Source: Aquilonibacter sp963703325 (GTDB lineage Bacteria > Vulcanimicrobiota > Vulcanimicrobiia > Vulcanimicrobiales > Vulcanimicrobiaceae). Taken from it: a stretch of 64,000 nucleotides of DNA. The DNA lies in NCBI GenBank assembly GCA_963703325.1, contig OY969805.1, positions 1,674,001 to 1,738,000 of the forward strand, in the 5' to 3' direction. The translations under genes were made by a program, and so were the position numbers. The notes beneath the pieces were generated by a model that made no database searches, was not told the origin of the DNA, and was given only the letters and a program-made list of their open reading frames with translations. This document shows positions 1 through 9,100 of this stretch, one piece after another (position 1 is the stretch's first letter; every line of letters begins with the position of its first letter).

Positions 1-2
1 TG

Positions 3-449
3 ATCCGGTGTTGGGCGGTCGGATATTCGGGCGTGACGACACGCGGTGACGCGGTTGAGGCGCCGCAGCTGGTTACCGCCGGTCCGTACGCGTACGTGCG
101 CAACCCGCTCTACGTCGGCAACTTCATCACGGCGCTCGGATTTGCCGTCGCATTTACCGGACGCAATCGGGGGAGTACCAAGCTCGCGCTGATCGGCGGA
201 TCGCTTGCCGCGATGGCCGCGGTCTACGCGACGATCGTTCCGCACGAGGAGAAATTTCTGCGTTCGCAGTTTGGTGCGGCATTCGACCGGTATTGCGAGC
301 GCGTTCCTCCTGTCATTCCGCGCTCCGAACCGGCCGGCGGCGGCGAGGGTACCTGGAATCCCAGCGTGATTCGCGAGGCGGAGAGTCGCACGTTCGCGAC
401 CTTCGGCGCGATGCTCGGTCTGCTCGTGCTCAAGACGCTGCGAGAGTAG
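3..449 (+). CDS. Isoprenylcysteine/phospholipid methyltransferase-like protein (5' cut by window edge)
   Basis: The frame is open to the left edge, so the gene starts outside the window; a GTG at 33 is probably internal because the residues before it (RCWAVGYSG) fit the family pattern. The core GPYAYVRNPLYVGN is the SAM-binding signature of small membrane methyltransferases of the ICMT/PEMT type. Hydrophobic stretches follow (ALGFAVAF and LAAMAAVYATIV), then an EKFL-x-FG-x-x-F-x-x-Y segment typical of the family's C-terminus. The substrate (isoprenoid, phospholipid or other) cannot be told from sequence. It lies 10 bp upstream of the CDF exporter gene and is probably co-transcribed with it. 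Confidence 0.75.
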   Translation: MRCWAVGYSGVTTRGDAVEAPQLVTAGPYAYVRNPLYVGNFITALGFAVAFTGRNRGSTKLALIGGSLAAMAAVYATIVPHEEKFLRSQFGAAFDRYCERVPPVIPRSEPAGGGEGTWNPSVIREAESRTFATFGAMLGLLVLKTLRE

Positions 450-459
450 CAGGCGTGCC

Positions 460-1344
460 GTGTCGTCGCGTCGCCGCCTCACCCTTGCACTAATCTTTTC
501 CGCCGCGGTTGCGGCGCTGGAATTTTGGGGCGGCGCCGCCTCGCGCAGTCTTGCGCTCACCACCGATGCGGTGCACGTCTGTATCGACGTCCTCGCACTG
601 GCTATTGCGCTCGTGGCCGCAATCGGCGCGACGCGGCGGGCGAATCGACGCAAGACCTTCGGCTACGGCCGCGTCGAAGTATTGGGCGCCCTCGTCAACG
701 GTGCAATACTTCTCGGTGCGACCGCGATTCTCGCCTATCAAGCCGTGCTGCGTCTGCACGCGCCGGTCGAACCGCACGGCGCGACGATGACGCTGATCGC
801 CGCGATCGGCTTGGTTGCCAACGTGACGATCGGTCTGGTATTGCTCGATCATCACCACGACAACCACAATATACGCGCAGCGCTTGCCCATGTCGCGGGC
901 GACGCGGTCGGCGCACTTGCGGTGATCATCGGCGGGACGATCATCGTCTTTACCGGTGCGGCGTGGATCGACCCGGTGCTCTCGCTGTTCGTCGCCGCGA
1001 TCATCGTGGCCGGCGTCGCCGGCGTGTTGCGCGACGCTTCAGACGTCTTGCTCGAAGCGGCGCCGCCCGGCATCGATTCGGCGGAGGTCGAGTCGCGCAT
1101 CCGCGCGATCGTCGGCATCGTCGGAGTACACGATTTACATGTATGGACGATCGGCAGCGGCTCGCGCGCGTTGTCCGCGCATTTGCTGCTCGACCCAGGT
1201 CAGCTCGCGCAGGGAACGCAGATTCTCCAACGGCTTCGCGCGGTGCTGAGCGAGCGATATCACATCGGGCACGTGACGATCCAGCTCGAGAGCGAGCATT
1301 GCGATCCGGGGGGCATCATCATCTGCCGCTCGGACCTGCCGTAG
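460..1344 (+). CDS. Cation diffusion facilitator (Zn/Co/Cd efflux)
   Basis: A 294-residue CDF-family proton/metal antiporter of the inner membrane, CzcD-like. It begins with GTG. Six hydrophobic segments are visible. The metal site is recognisable as TDAVHVCID in the second helix and HVAGD in the fifth. A His-rich loop (DHHHDNHN, about residues 128-135) sits between helices 4 and 5, as in zinc-exporting members. The C-terminal cytoplasmic domain (about 205-285) contains VHDLHVWTIGSG, the usual ferredoxin-like dimerisation/metal-sensing domain. Zinc is the likeliest substrate, by inference. Confidence 0.92.
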   Translation: MSSRRRLTLALIFSAAVAALEFWGGAASRSLALTTDAVHVCIDVLALAIALVAAIGATRRANRRKTFGYGRVEVLGALVNGAILLGATAILAYQAVLRLHAPVEPHGATMTLIAAIGLVANVTIGLVLLDHHHDNHNIRAALAHVAGDAVGALAVIIGGTIIVFTGAAWIDPVLSLFVAAIIVAGVAGVLRDASDVLLEAAPPGIDSAEVESRIRAIVGIVGVHDLHVWTIGSGSRALSAHLLLDPGQLAQGTQILQRLRAVLSERYHIGHVTIQLESEHCDPGGIIICRSDLP

Positions 1345-1394
1345 ACCCGGGAAAGGAAAGAAAGCCTGCACCTTTCCCGAACCTTCGAACGGTT

Positions 1395-2735
1395 ATGGGC
1401 CGTATGGAATCACAGACCGTCGTTCTCTCCTTCGCGCGCACGCCGTTCGGTAAACTCGGCGGTGCACTTGCCCCGCTCGACGCGACGACGCTTGGCGCTG
1501 CGGCTTTAGTCGCAGCGTTACAACGCTCCGGACTCGATCCGAGCGAGATCGAGCACGTCATCTTCGGCGAGGTGCTCCAAGCCGGTGTCGGGCAAAATCC
1601 CGCGCGCCAAGTGCTCTTTAAGTCCGGTCTTGCAAAGACGGTGACCGCGGAGACGTTGAACAAGGTGTGCGCGTCGGGCTTGCTCGCGGTAGCTACCGGC
1701 ATGCGTTTGATCAATGCCGGTGCCAATCGCGTTATCGGCGCCGGTGGCATGGAATCGATGTCCAACGCGCCCTATCTGCTCAAAGAAGCACGGAGCGGAT
1801 ATCGCTTCGGCGACGGCAAGCTCATCGACGACATGATCTATGACGGCTTGTGGGATCAGTACTTCCCGATGACGATGGCTGCTCAAGGAAACATCGTTGC
1901 CGGTGAACTCGGGCTCACCCGCGAGGAGCAAGATCGCTTCGCGTACGAGAGCCATCGCCGCGCGCACGTCGCGCACGAGTCCGGCGCCTTCGCCGGCGAG
2001 ATCGTACCTATCCGCGTGGCAACCAAGACGAAAGGGAAAATCGTCGTCGACGCGCTCCCGCGTCGCGGCGAAGTGCGCGTGCCGACGACGGTCGGCGGTC
2101 GCAGCGATATGTGGAACCACATGCCGTCGGAGCGTTTCACGCTCGACTATGCGTCGTGGGCACCCTTTATTACCGGTGACGCACCGTTCACGCTGGTGGA
2201 TCGCGACGAGCCCGTGCGCGCCGATGCAAGCTACGAGGCGATGGCCAAACTCAAACCGCTCGAGAAAGACGGCACCGTCACTGCTGCAAATGCGCCGGGT
2301 GTCAACGACGGCGCCGCGGCACTGGTGCTCGCCGACGCGACCTACGCGCGCGAGCACGGCTATGAAGCGCTCGCAACCATCGTCGATCATGCGACCGTGG
2401 GCTGGGATTCACCGTACCTGTGTTACACGCCGGCAATGTCGTCGGAAAAACTGATGGAAGCCAATGGATTGCGCGCGAGCGATATTGCCGTATGGGAAAT
2501 CAACGAGGCCTTTGCCAACGTGGCGATTACCTCGGCCCGCAACCTCGGCATCGGCGAAGCCAAGATCAATCTGCTCGGCGGCGCGGTTGCCATGGGGCAT
2601 CCGATCGGCGCCTCGGGTGCGCGTCTGGTGGCCACCGTCATCAATCAACTGCGCGCGCGCGGCGGCGGCTACGGGATCGCTTCGTTGTGCTCGGGCGGCG
2701 GGCAGGGCGACGCGCTGCTCGTGAAGGTCGGCTAG
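1395..2735 (+). CDS. Thiolase (acetyl-CoA C-acyltransferase)
   Basis: A thiolase that condenses or cleaves acyl-CoA/acetyl-CoA. All catalytic elements are present: NKVCASGL (nucleophilic Cys, about residue 93), EINEAFA, GHPIGASGARL (His) and CSGGGQGDALL (second Cys). The start is ATG 1395 or ATG 1404; the frame stays open far upstream across the CDF gene, but that part has no thiolase similarity. The protein is about 446 residues, some 50 longer than usual AtoB/PhaA enzymes, because of an extra segment near 2050-2196 in the loop domain. It is followed 13 bp later by an acyl-CoA dehydrogenase, pointing to beta-oxidation or short-chain acyl-CoA metabolism. Confidence 0.93.
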   Translation: MGRMESQTVVLSFARTPFGKLGGALAPLDATTLGAAALVAALQRSGLDPSEIEHVIFGEVLQAGVGQNPARQVLFKSGLAKTVTAETLNKVCASGLLAVATGMRLINAGANRVIGAGGMESMSNAPYLLKEARSGYRFGDGKLIDDMIYDGLWDQYFPMTMAAQGNIVAGELGLTREEQDRFAYESHRRAHVAHESGAFAGEIVPIRVATKTKGKIVVDALPRRGEVRVPTTVGGRSDMWNHMPSERFTLDYASWAPFITGDAPFTLVDRDEPVRADASYEAMAKLKPLEKDGTVTAANAPGVNDGAAALVLADATYAREHGYEALATIVDHATVGWDSPYLCYTPAMSSEKLMEANGLRASDIAVWEINEAFANVAITSARNLGIGEAKINLLGGAVAMGHPIGASGARLVATVINQLRARGGGYGIASLCSGGGQGDALLVKVG

Positions 2736-2748
2736 TTCCACACCCGTT

Positions 2749-3912
2749 ATGATTGATTCAGGGGCTCGAGCGCAGTTCGATCTGACCGACGAACAGCGAC
2801 AGATCGCCGCGCTTGCGGCCGAGATCGCGCAGCGCGAAATCGCCCCGAACATTGCGCGTTGGGATCGCGAACATTATTTTCCGCGCGAACTCTTCACCAC
2901 GCTCAACCACGCCGGGATCATGGGTATCGTCGTGCCCGAAGCGTACGGCGGGGTCGGCGCGGGATACGTGGCCTACGCGCTTGCGGTCGAAGAACTTGCG
3001 CGTGTCGATGCGGGGAGTGCGGTTACGCTCTCGGTCCACTCGATGATCGCCTCGGCCCTCGTTCGTCTCGGCACCGAAGAGCTCAAGCGAACCTGGCTTC
3101 CAAAACTTGCCGCCGGTGACGTCATCGCGGCCTTCGCGCTGACCGAACCGGATTGCGGATCGGACGCGGCGGCGATTCGCGCGACCGCCATTCGCGACGG
3201 CGAGCACTTCGTGCTCAACGGACGCAAGCAGTGGTGTACCAACGGAAGCGTTGCCGGTGTCACGATGGCGATGTTCCGCACGTCGGGCGGCGGCGCGCGC
3301 GGCGTGAGCGCATTTCTGGTCGACAACGCCGCGCCGGGCATCGTGGTGGAAAAAGTTACCGAAAAGCTGGGGATTCGTACCAGCAATACCTGCGATCTTG
3401 CCTTTGATGACGTTCGTATTCCGGCAAGCGCCCTGCTCGGCAACGAAGGCGACGGCTTCGGCTCGGCGATGAACGCTCTGGCCGGCGGACGCATCGGCAT
3501 CGCGGCGCAGGCCACCGGCATCCTCGCGGCATGCTTGGATCATTCGGTCGCCTTCGCGAAGGATCGGGTCGCGTTCGGCCGCGCGATCGGGGCGTTCGAA
3601 GGGGTCTCGTTCAAGATCGCGCAGATGGCCATGGACCTCGATGCGGCGCGGCTCTTGGTGTATCGCGCTGCGGCGCTCGCCGATGCCGGACGGCCGTTCG
3701 TGATCGAAGCCAGCAAAGCCAAGCTGTTCGCGTCGACCGCGGCGCGCAAACATGCAGCCGAAGCCATTCAAGTCCATGGCGGTTACGGCTACACCACCGA
3801 ATTCCCGGTCGAGCGGTTTTACCGCGACGCCAAGATCACCGAGATCTACGAAGGCACCTCGGAGATTCAACAGATTATCATCGCACGATCCCTACTCGGC
3901 AAATTAGACTAG
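2749..3912 (+). CDS. Acyl-CoA dehydrogenase
   Basis: A 387-residue FAD-dependent acyl-CoA dehydrogenase, the normal family length. Visible hallmarks are AFALTEPDCGSDAAAI (FAD/substrate binding), KQWCTNGSVA, AVERFYRDAKI-like text near the end and KITEIYEGTSEIQQ, which holds the catalytic Glu and the adenine-binding region of short/medium-chain enzymes. Electrons would pass to electron-transferring flavoprotein, whose genes are not here. The position between thiolase and sucCD suggests one fatty-acid or branched-chain acyl-CoA catabolic operon feeding the TCA cycle. Confidence 0.94.
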   Translation: MIDSGARAQFDLTDEQRQIAALAAEIAQREIAPNIARWDREHYFPRELFTTLNHAGIMGIVVPEAYGGVGAGYVAYALAVEELARVDAGSAVTLSVHSMIASALVRLGTEELKRTWLPKLAAGDVIAAFALTEPDCGSDAAAIRATAIRDGEHFVLNGRKQWCTNGSVAGVTMAMFRTSGGGARGVSAFLVDNAAPGIVVEKVTEKLGIRTSNTCDLAFDDVRIPASALLGNEGDGFGSAMNALAGGRIGIAAQATGILAACLDHSVAFAKDRVAFGRAIGAFEGVSFKIAQMAMDLDAARLLVYRAAALADAGRPFVIEASKAKLFASTAARKHAAEAIQVHGGYGYTTEFPVERFYRDAKITEIYEGTSEIQQIIIARSLLGKLD

Positions 3913-3931
3913 GAGAGAAGACAAACACGCC

Positions 3932-5095
3932 ATGAATCTCATGGAGTATCAGGGTAAGGAGCTCTTTGCGCGCTCCGGCATTCCCGTGCCGCGCTCGCAG
4001 CATTGCACGACGCCCGACGACGTTGCAGCGTTCATCGAAAAGTATCCCGGCAAATGGGTCATCAAAGCGCAAGTGCTGATGGGCGGCCGCGGCAAGGCCG
4101 GCAAGATCAAGTTCGCATCGACGCCGGACGAAGGCCGTAAGGCTGCCGCCGAAATCATGGCGACGCCGATGCCGCCCAACCGTCAGAACCCCGATGGCGA
4201 AGCGATTCATTCAGTGCTGGTGGAAGAAACGCTCGACGTCGCGCTCGAATCGTATTGCGCGATCAGCGTCGATCGTACGACGAAGAAACCGGCGATCATC
4301 GTGACGCGCTTCGGAGGCATGGACGTCGAAGAAGTGCACGAGAAGCATCCCGAGTCGTTTCACACCTTCTACGTCGACACGGCCATCGGGTACTCGCCCT
4401 TCATCGGTCGCGAGCTTGCGTTCAAGGCCGATCTGGATGCCGGCTATCGCAAGCAATTCCCCGCGGTGGTTGCCGGCATGTACAATCTGTTCTTCACGTA
4501 CGGCGCCACGCTGGTGGAGATCAATCCCTTGATCCTCACCAAAGATGGGCGCGTGATCGCGGCCGATGCGAAGATCACGCTCGATGACGATGCGCTCTTC
4601 CGTCATCCCGAATTCAAAGAGTGGCAGAAGACGCTGCCGCTGGACGCCGACGAAACGCTCGCCGCGCAGGCGGGCCTGGGCATCCGCAACTTCCGCACCT
4701 TCCCCGGTAACGTCGGTACGATGGCCAACGGCGCCGGTCTCGCGATGGCGACGATGGATGCGGTCAAGAATGCCGGCGGTGAAATCGCCAACTTCCTCGA
4801 CGTGGGCGGCGGTGCCAACGCGGAGCGCGTGCGCAACTGTTACGAACTCGTCGTCAATCACACCGGCGCGAAGGTGTTCTTCATTAATATCTTTGGCGGG
4901 ATCACACGCGGCGATGAAGTCGCCAAAGGCATCGTCGAAGCACTCAACACCACCCAGGCGCGCAAGATTCCGCTCGTGATTCGTCTCACCGGAACAAACG
5001 AGGCCGAAGGGCGCCGCATTCTCAAAGAAGCCGGCATGACGCCGGTTGAGACCATGGACGAAGGCGCGGCACGCGCCGTGGAGTTGGCCCGATGA
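3932..5095 (+). CDS. sucC: Succinyl-CoA synthetase, beta subunit
   Basis: The 387-residue beta subunit of succinyl-CoA synthetase (TCA cycle, substrate-level phosphorylation). It opens with MNLMEYQGKELFARSGIPVP, typical of SucC. The ATP-grasp domain contains KAQVLMGGRGKAG and EINPLILTKDG, and the C-terminal half has DVGGGAN and FFINIFGGITRGDEVA. An AGGAGA-type Shine-Dalgarno lies just upstream (3911-3916). The stop overlaps the sucD start by 4 bp (ATGA), implying translational coupling. Confidence 0.97.
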   Translation: MNLMEYQGKELFARSGIPVPRSQHCTTPDDVAAFIEKYPGKWVIKAQVLMGGRGKAGKIKFASTPDEGRKAAAEIMATPMPPNRQNPDGEAIHSVLVEETLDVALESYCAISVDRTTKKPAIIVTRFGGMDVEEVHEKHPESFHTFYVDTAIGYSPFIGRELAFKADLDAGYRKQFPAVVAGMYNLFFTYGATLVEINPLILTKDGRVIAADAKITLDDDALFRHPEFKEWQKTLPLDADETLAAQAGLGIRNFRTFPGNVGTMANGAGLAMATMDAVKNAGGEIANFLDVGGGANAERVRNCYELVVNHTGAKVFFINIFGGITRGDEVAKGIVEALNTTQARKIPLVIRLTGTNEAEGRRILKEAGMTPVETMDEGAARAVELAR

Positions 5096-5970
5096 GTATC
5101 TATCTCGACAAGAACACCAAGGTCTTCGTGCAGGGCATCACCGGGGCCGAAGGCTCGTATCACACCGGCCGCATGCTCGCCTACGGCACGAACGTGGTCG
5201 GCGGGGTCACGCCCGGCAAGGGCGGACAGAAGACCGAGCACGGCCTCCCCGTCTTCAATACGGTCGAGGAATGTGTTGCCGCGACCGGCGCGACCCTTCA
5301 GTGCATCTTCGTTCCGCCGGCCGGCGCGGCCGACGCGCTGTTCGAGGCGTACGAGGCGGGGATTCGCTTCTCGGTCTGCATTACCGAAGGCGTGCCGGTC
5401 GACGATATGCTCCGGGTCGTCGGCACGACCCCGGGCATGCGGATCATCGGCCCCAACTGTCCCGGCCTGATCTCGCCCGGGAAGTCGTCGGTCGGCATCA
5501 TGCCGGGCCACATCTTCAAGGAAGGCAACGTCGGGCTGATCTCGCGTTCGGGGACGCTGACCTATGAGGTGGTCGACGGGCTCACCCGCGCCGGCCTCGG
5601 GCAATCGACCTGCGTGGGCATCGGCGGCGACCCAATTATCGGCACCACCTTCGTCGACTGCCTGCGCGAGTTCAAGAACGACCCCCAAACGCGGGCAATC
5701 GTGATCTGCGGCGAGATCGGCGGCTCAGACGAAGAAGACGCAGCCGCCTTTGTGAAGGAGCATCTGGCGGGCACGCCGATCGTGGCCTTCGTCGGTGGGC
5801 GTAATGCGCCGCCCGGAAAGTCCCTCGGACACGCGGGCGCGATCATTTCCGGCGCGTTTGGCACACCGCAAAGCAAAATCGCGGCCTTCCAAGCGGCCGG
5901 CGTCCCGGTCGCGGACCGGCCCTCGCAGATCCCGGGAATGCTGGCCGAACGGATGGCCAGCGTCGTCTGA
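5092..5970 (+). CDS. sucD: Succinyl-CoA synthetase, alpha subunit
   Basis: The 292-residue alpha subunit partnering SucC. It begins MSIYLDKNTKVFVQGITG, the CoA-binding Rossmann segment. It continues with IGPNCPG, SRSGTLTYEV and GIGGDPIIGTTF, and the phosphohistidine loop lies in SLGHAGAIISGAFGT (His about residue 245). The length matches E. coli SucD. It ends the operon; a strong terminator follows 30 bp downstream. Confidence 0.97.
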   Translation: MSIYLDKNTKVFVQGITGAEGSYHTGRMLAYGTNVVGGVTPGKGGQKTEHGLPVFNTVEECVAATGATLQCIFVPPAGAADALFEAYEAGIRFSVCITEGVPVDDMLRVVGTTPGMRIIGPNCPGLISPGKSSVGIMPGHIFKEGNVGLISRSGTLTYEVVDGLTRAGLGQSTCVGIGGDPIIGTTFVDCLREFKNDPQTRAIVICGEIGGSDEEDAAAFVKEHLAGTPIVAFVGGRNAPPGKSLGHAGAIISGAFGTPQSKIAAFQAAGVPVADRPSQIPGMLAERMASVV

Positions 5971-6000
5971 GAAACTGAGAAAAAGGCCTTAAGAATTGGA

Positions 6001-6034
6001 GGGGTCCGCGAGTCTAAGCGGCCCCTTATTTTTT
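6001..6034 (+). terminator. Rho-independent terminator after sucCD
   Basis: A GC-rich hairpin with arms GGGGTCCGC and GCGGCCCC (one bulged base, loop near 6010-6016) is followed by TTATTTTTT. It lies 31 bp after the sucD stop. The remaining gap up to 6195 holds the presumed promoter/leader of the TonB receptor gene; I see no confident -35/-10 pair there. Confidence 0.85.
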
Positions 6035-6195
6035 AAGCTCTCTTAAAGGATGCGACCTTAGTCGAGAGAAAAACGAGCCCCACGTCAGCTGAGATTCGTT
6101 TGAGATGCCGCGATAGTGGCGCTTGAAATGGTCGCACGTTGGCGATCCGCGTTTGCGGACGGAAAATGTCACTCACTAACAATTGAGGGCTATCA

Positions 6196-9100
6196 ATGAC
6201 AAGCAAACGGACCATCCGTCAGGTGGCCGTAGCGCTGCTTCTTTTAGTCGCATTCCTGTTCCAGGGAACATGGGCACTGGCAGGTACGACTGGAGGACTC
6301 GGCGGTTACGTAACGGACGACCAAGGCAAGCCGGTTGCCGGAGCGAGCGTAAAAGCTCTCTCGGCATCCCAAGCCGCGTCTGCCACGACTGACGCATCGG
6401 GACACTTCACGTTCCTCGATCTCGCACCGGATACGTATACGGTGTCGATCGTCAAGGACGGATTTGCACCCTTCTCCGAGGCTGGTATCACGGTTTTTGC
6501 CGACCAGCAACTCGCACTCCAGTTTCAGATGCAACGGCAACTGAAAACCATCGCAAACGTCACATCTACCGCTGCAGGCCAGCTCGTCAAGTCGGGCGTC
6601 GGCAGCGATATTTATAACGTGAACTCCGCCGCGATTGCTGCAGCCGCAGCGCTCGGCGGCGGCGGCAACCTGAACTCCGCCTACTCCGCGATTGCCGCGG
6701 TTCCCGGCGTGAACGTCACCGCAGGCGCAATGGGTTGGAATCAGCCCGTTTACATCCGCGGTTCTCAGTCGTTCTTCACCGGTTACGAATACGACGGCGT
6801 TCCGGTCAACCGTTCGTTCGATAATTATAATGCGTCGACCGAGTCGAGCCTGGGCTTGCAAGAGCTGCAGGTTTATACCGGCGGCGGCCCGGCCTCGAAC
6901 GCAAGCTCGGGAACCTCGGGCTTCATCAACCAGGTCATCAAGACCGGAACGTATCCGGGCTATGCCAACGTGAGCGGCGGCCTCGGTTCGAACGCGTTCT
7001 ATCACCAGGCCAAAGTTGAAGCCGGCGGCGCTTCGCCCGACCGTAACTTCAGCTACTACGTCGGCATCAGCGGTTACGATCAAGCGTTCCGCATTATCGA
7101 CAACAACAATGGCGTCGGCCTGATGGGACCCGGCGGCATCTACTCCGACTACTCGCTGATCAATGCCGGGTTGTCCTCGGATATCGCGACCGGCAGCGGT
7201 GCCTACGCGATGTGCAACGGCAACGACGGCACGACGCCGGCGAGCGTGCAGGCCGCAACCGGCTTCACGAACTTCTGCCTCTCGCCATACTCGGGTGTGT
7301 CGGCGAACACGAGCTTCATCCAGGATCGCGAAAACGTCATCAACTTCCACTTCGGCATTCCGCGGAAAGATGGCGAGCGCGATGACCTCCAGCTGCTCTG
7401 GAACGGCTCGATGCTTCACACCTACTTCTACGGCGACGTCACCGACATGGACGGTCCTAATGCGTTCATGCTCGCGCAAGACGGCGCTCCGTACGCGGGT
7501 CCGACGGCGGGAAGCCCGAGTTGCTCGTTCTTCGGACCGAACAACTGCCCGGGATACATGGACGGCTACACATTCAATTCGCCGTTCGGCACACCGGCGG
7601 CGAATCTCACGCCGTCGCTGTACTCGTTCCCGGATTCGCCCACCGATCGCGCGCTCGACGGCCAGCTTCCGTTCAGCGCTCAAGACCAACAGTACAACGA
7701 TCAGGGAATCGTGAAGCTGCAGTACACGCACTCGATGGGCAGCAATGCCTACGCGCGCGTGTTTGCCTACACGTTCTTCTCGGATTGGAACATGACGGAC
7801 CCGTACTCAGCGCTGGCCAACTACATCTGGGGCAACCCGGATGCGTGCTGCGATATGAACTACTTGCTCATCACGCACACGTCGGGCGGCCAGTTCCAAC
7901 TGAGCGATCAAATCAACGACAAGAACCTCTTGCAGTTGACCGTCAACCAGACGTACGCCAACGTGCTGCGCGATAACAACACGACCGCGCTCGATGCGAA
8001 CCTCGGCTCGGCCGGACCGTTCGGCATCATTTCAGAGGCAAACGGCAAGTACACGTGCTGGGATAATGCGACCGGCTCGATCACGGGCGTCCCCGATTCG
8101 ACGGTCCCCTGCTACGAAGTCCAAGATGGGTGCGGTGGCGCGTATAACCCCGCGGTAGGACCCACCCCTTGTACGGCTGCCACCGTCCAAAACGGCAGCG
8201 CCATCATGCCGGTGGTCGGTCCGGCTGCAGCAGCGGCGGGTGCATCCGATCAGTATCTCTGGAGTGGTCCGGAGGCTGCAGCGTATAACACCGTCAGGCC
8301 GAACTTCACCAATGTGTCGCTGAGCGACCAGTGGCGCCCGAGCGATCGGTGGCTGGTCAACGCCGCCGTTCGCTATGAGAGCTACACATACGGCATGGCG
8401 AACACCGATACGCCGGCAGATAACTTCTACGCCCAAATAGCAGCCAACAACTTCTGCTATAACACGACACCAGGCCAACAGGGCGTGTACTCGGCGCCGC
8501 TGCTTGCGGGGCAATTCCCGCCGGCAAGTCCGATCGAAATCCCGGAAGGTACGGATTGCAACGCCTACATCAGCGGGATCACGGGCACGCCGCAGACGGG
8601 ATACGTCCATCCGAACGGTACGACGCAAGACGGCGTCGTTGCGCCGAATTTCGTCGCAACCTCACCGTCGTCGTATAACCTGCACTACTGGTCGGCACGC
8701 TACTCGGCGACCTACACCGAATCGCCCGACACCGTCTGGCGATTCTCGGGTGGCCGCTTCATCGAGCCGCCGATCTCGGCTTCGATACAGTACACCAACG
8801 AGTCGGGCAACAACCTCGGCCAATGGGCGAACTTTATGGACCTCGGATTCTTTGATCCGTTCCATAACATTCCGTCGCAAACGTCGGGGCAGTACGACGT
8901 CTCGCTCGAACGCCACATCCGCGGAACGGATATGAGCTTCAAGCTGACGCCGTTCTACAACCTGACCAACGGTTACCAAGAGCAGTCGTTCATCGGCCCC
9001 GGCTACGTGACGCAGGTCCCGGTCGGGCAGTTCAGGAGCTACGGCGTCGAAGGTGCCTTTACCAAGGGCGACTTCTCACGCAACGGGCTCTCCGGACAAG

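Noticed and set aside
525..1394. N-terminal extension of the thiolase frame through the CDF gene
   Set aside because: The translation here is Arg-rich shadow of the CDF frame; thiolase similarity begins only at the ATG codons at 1395/1404.
2758..3870. Long minus-strand frame opposite the acyl-CoA dehydrogenase
   Set aside because: Antisense shadow in high-GC DNA; Arg/His-rich, with no domain and no ribosome-binding site.
6244..7731. 495-codon minus-strand frame opposite the TonB receptor
   Set aside because: Val/Arg-rich mirror of the receptor codons, no recognisable family.
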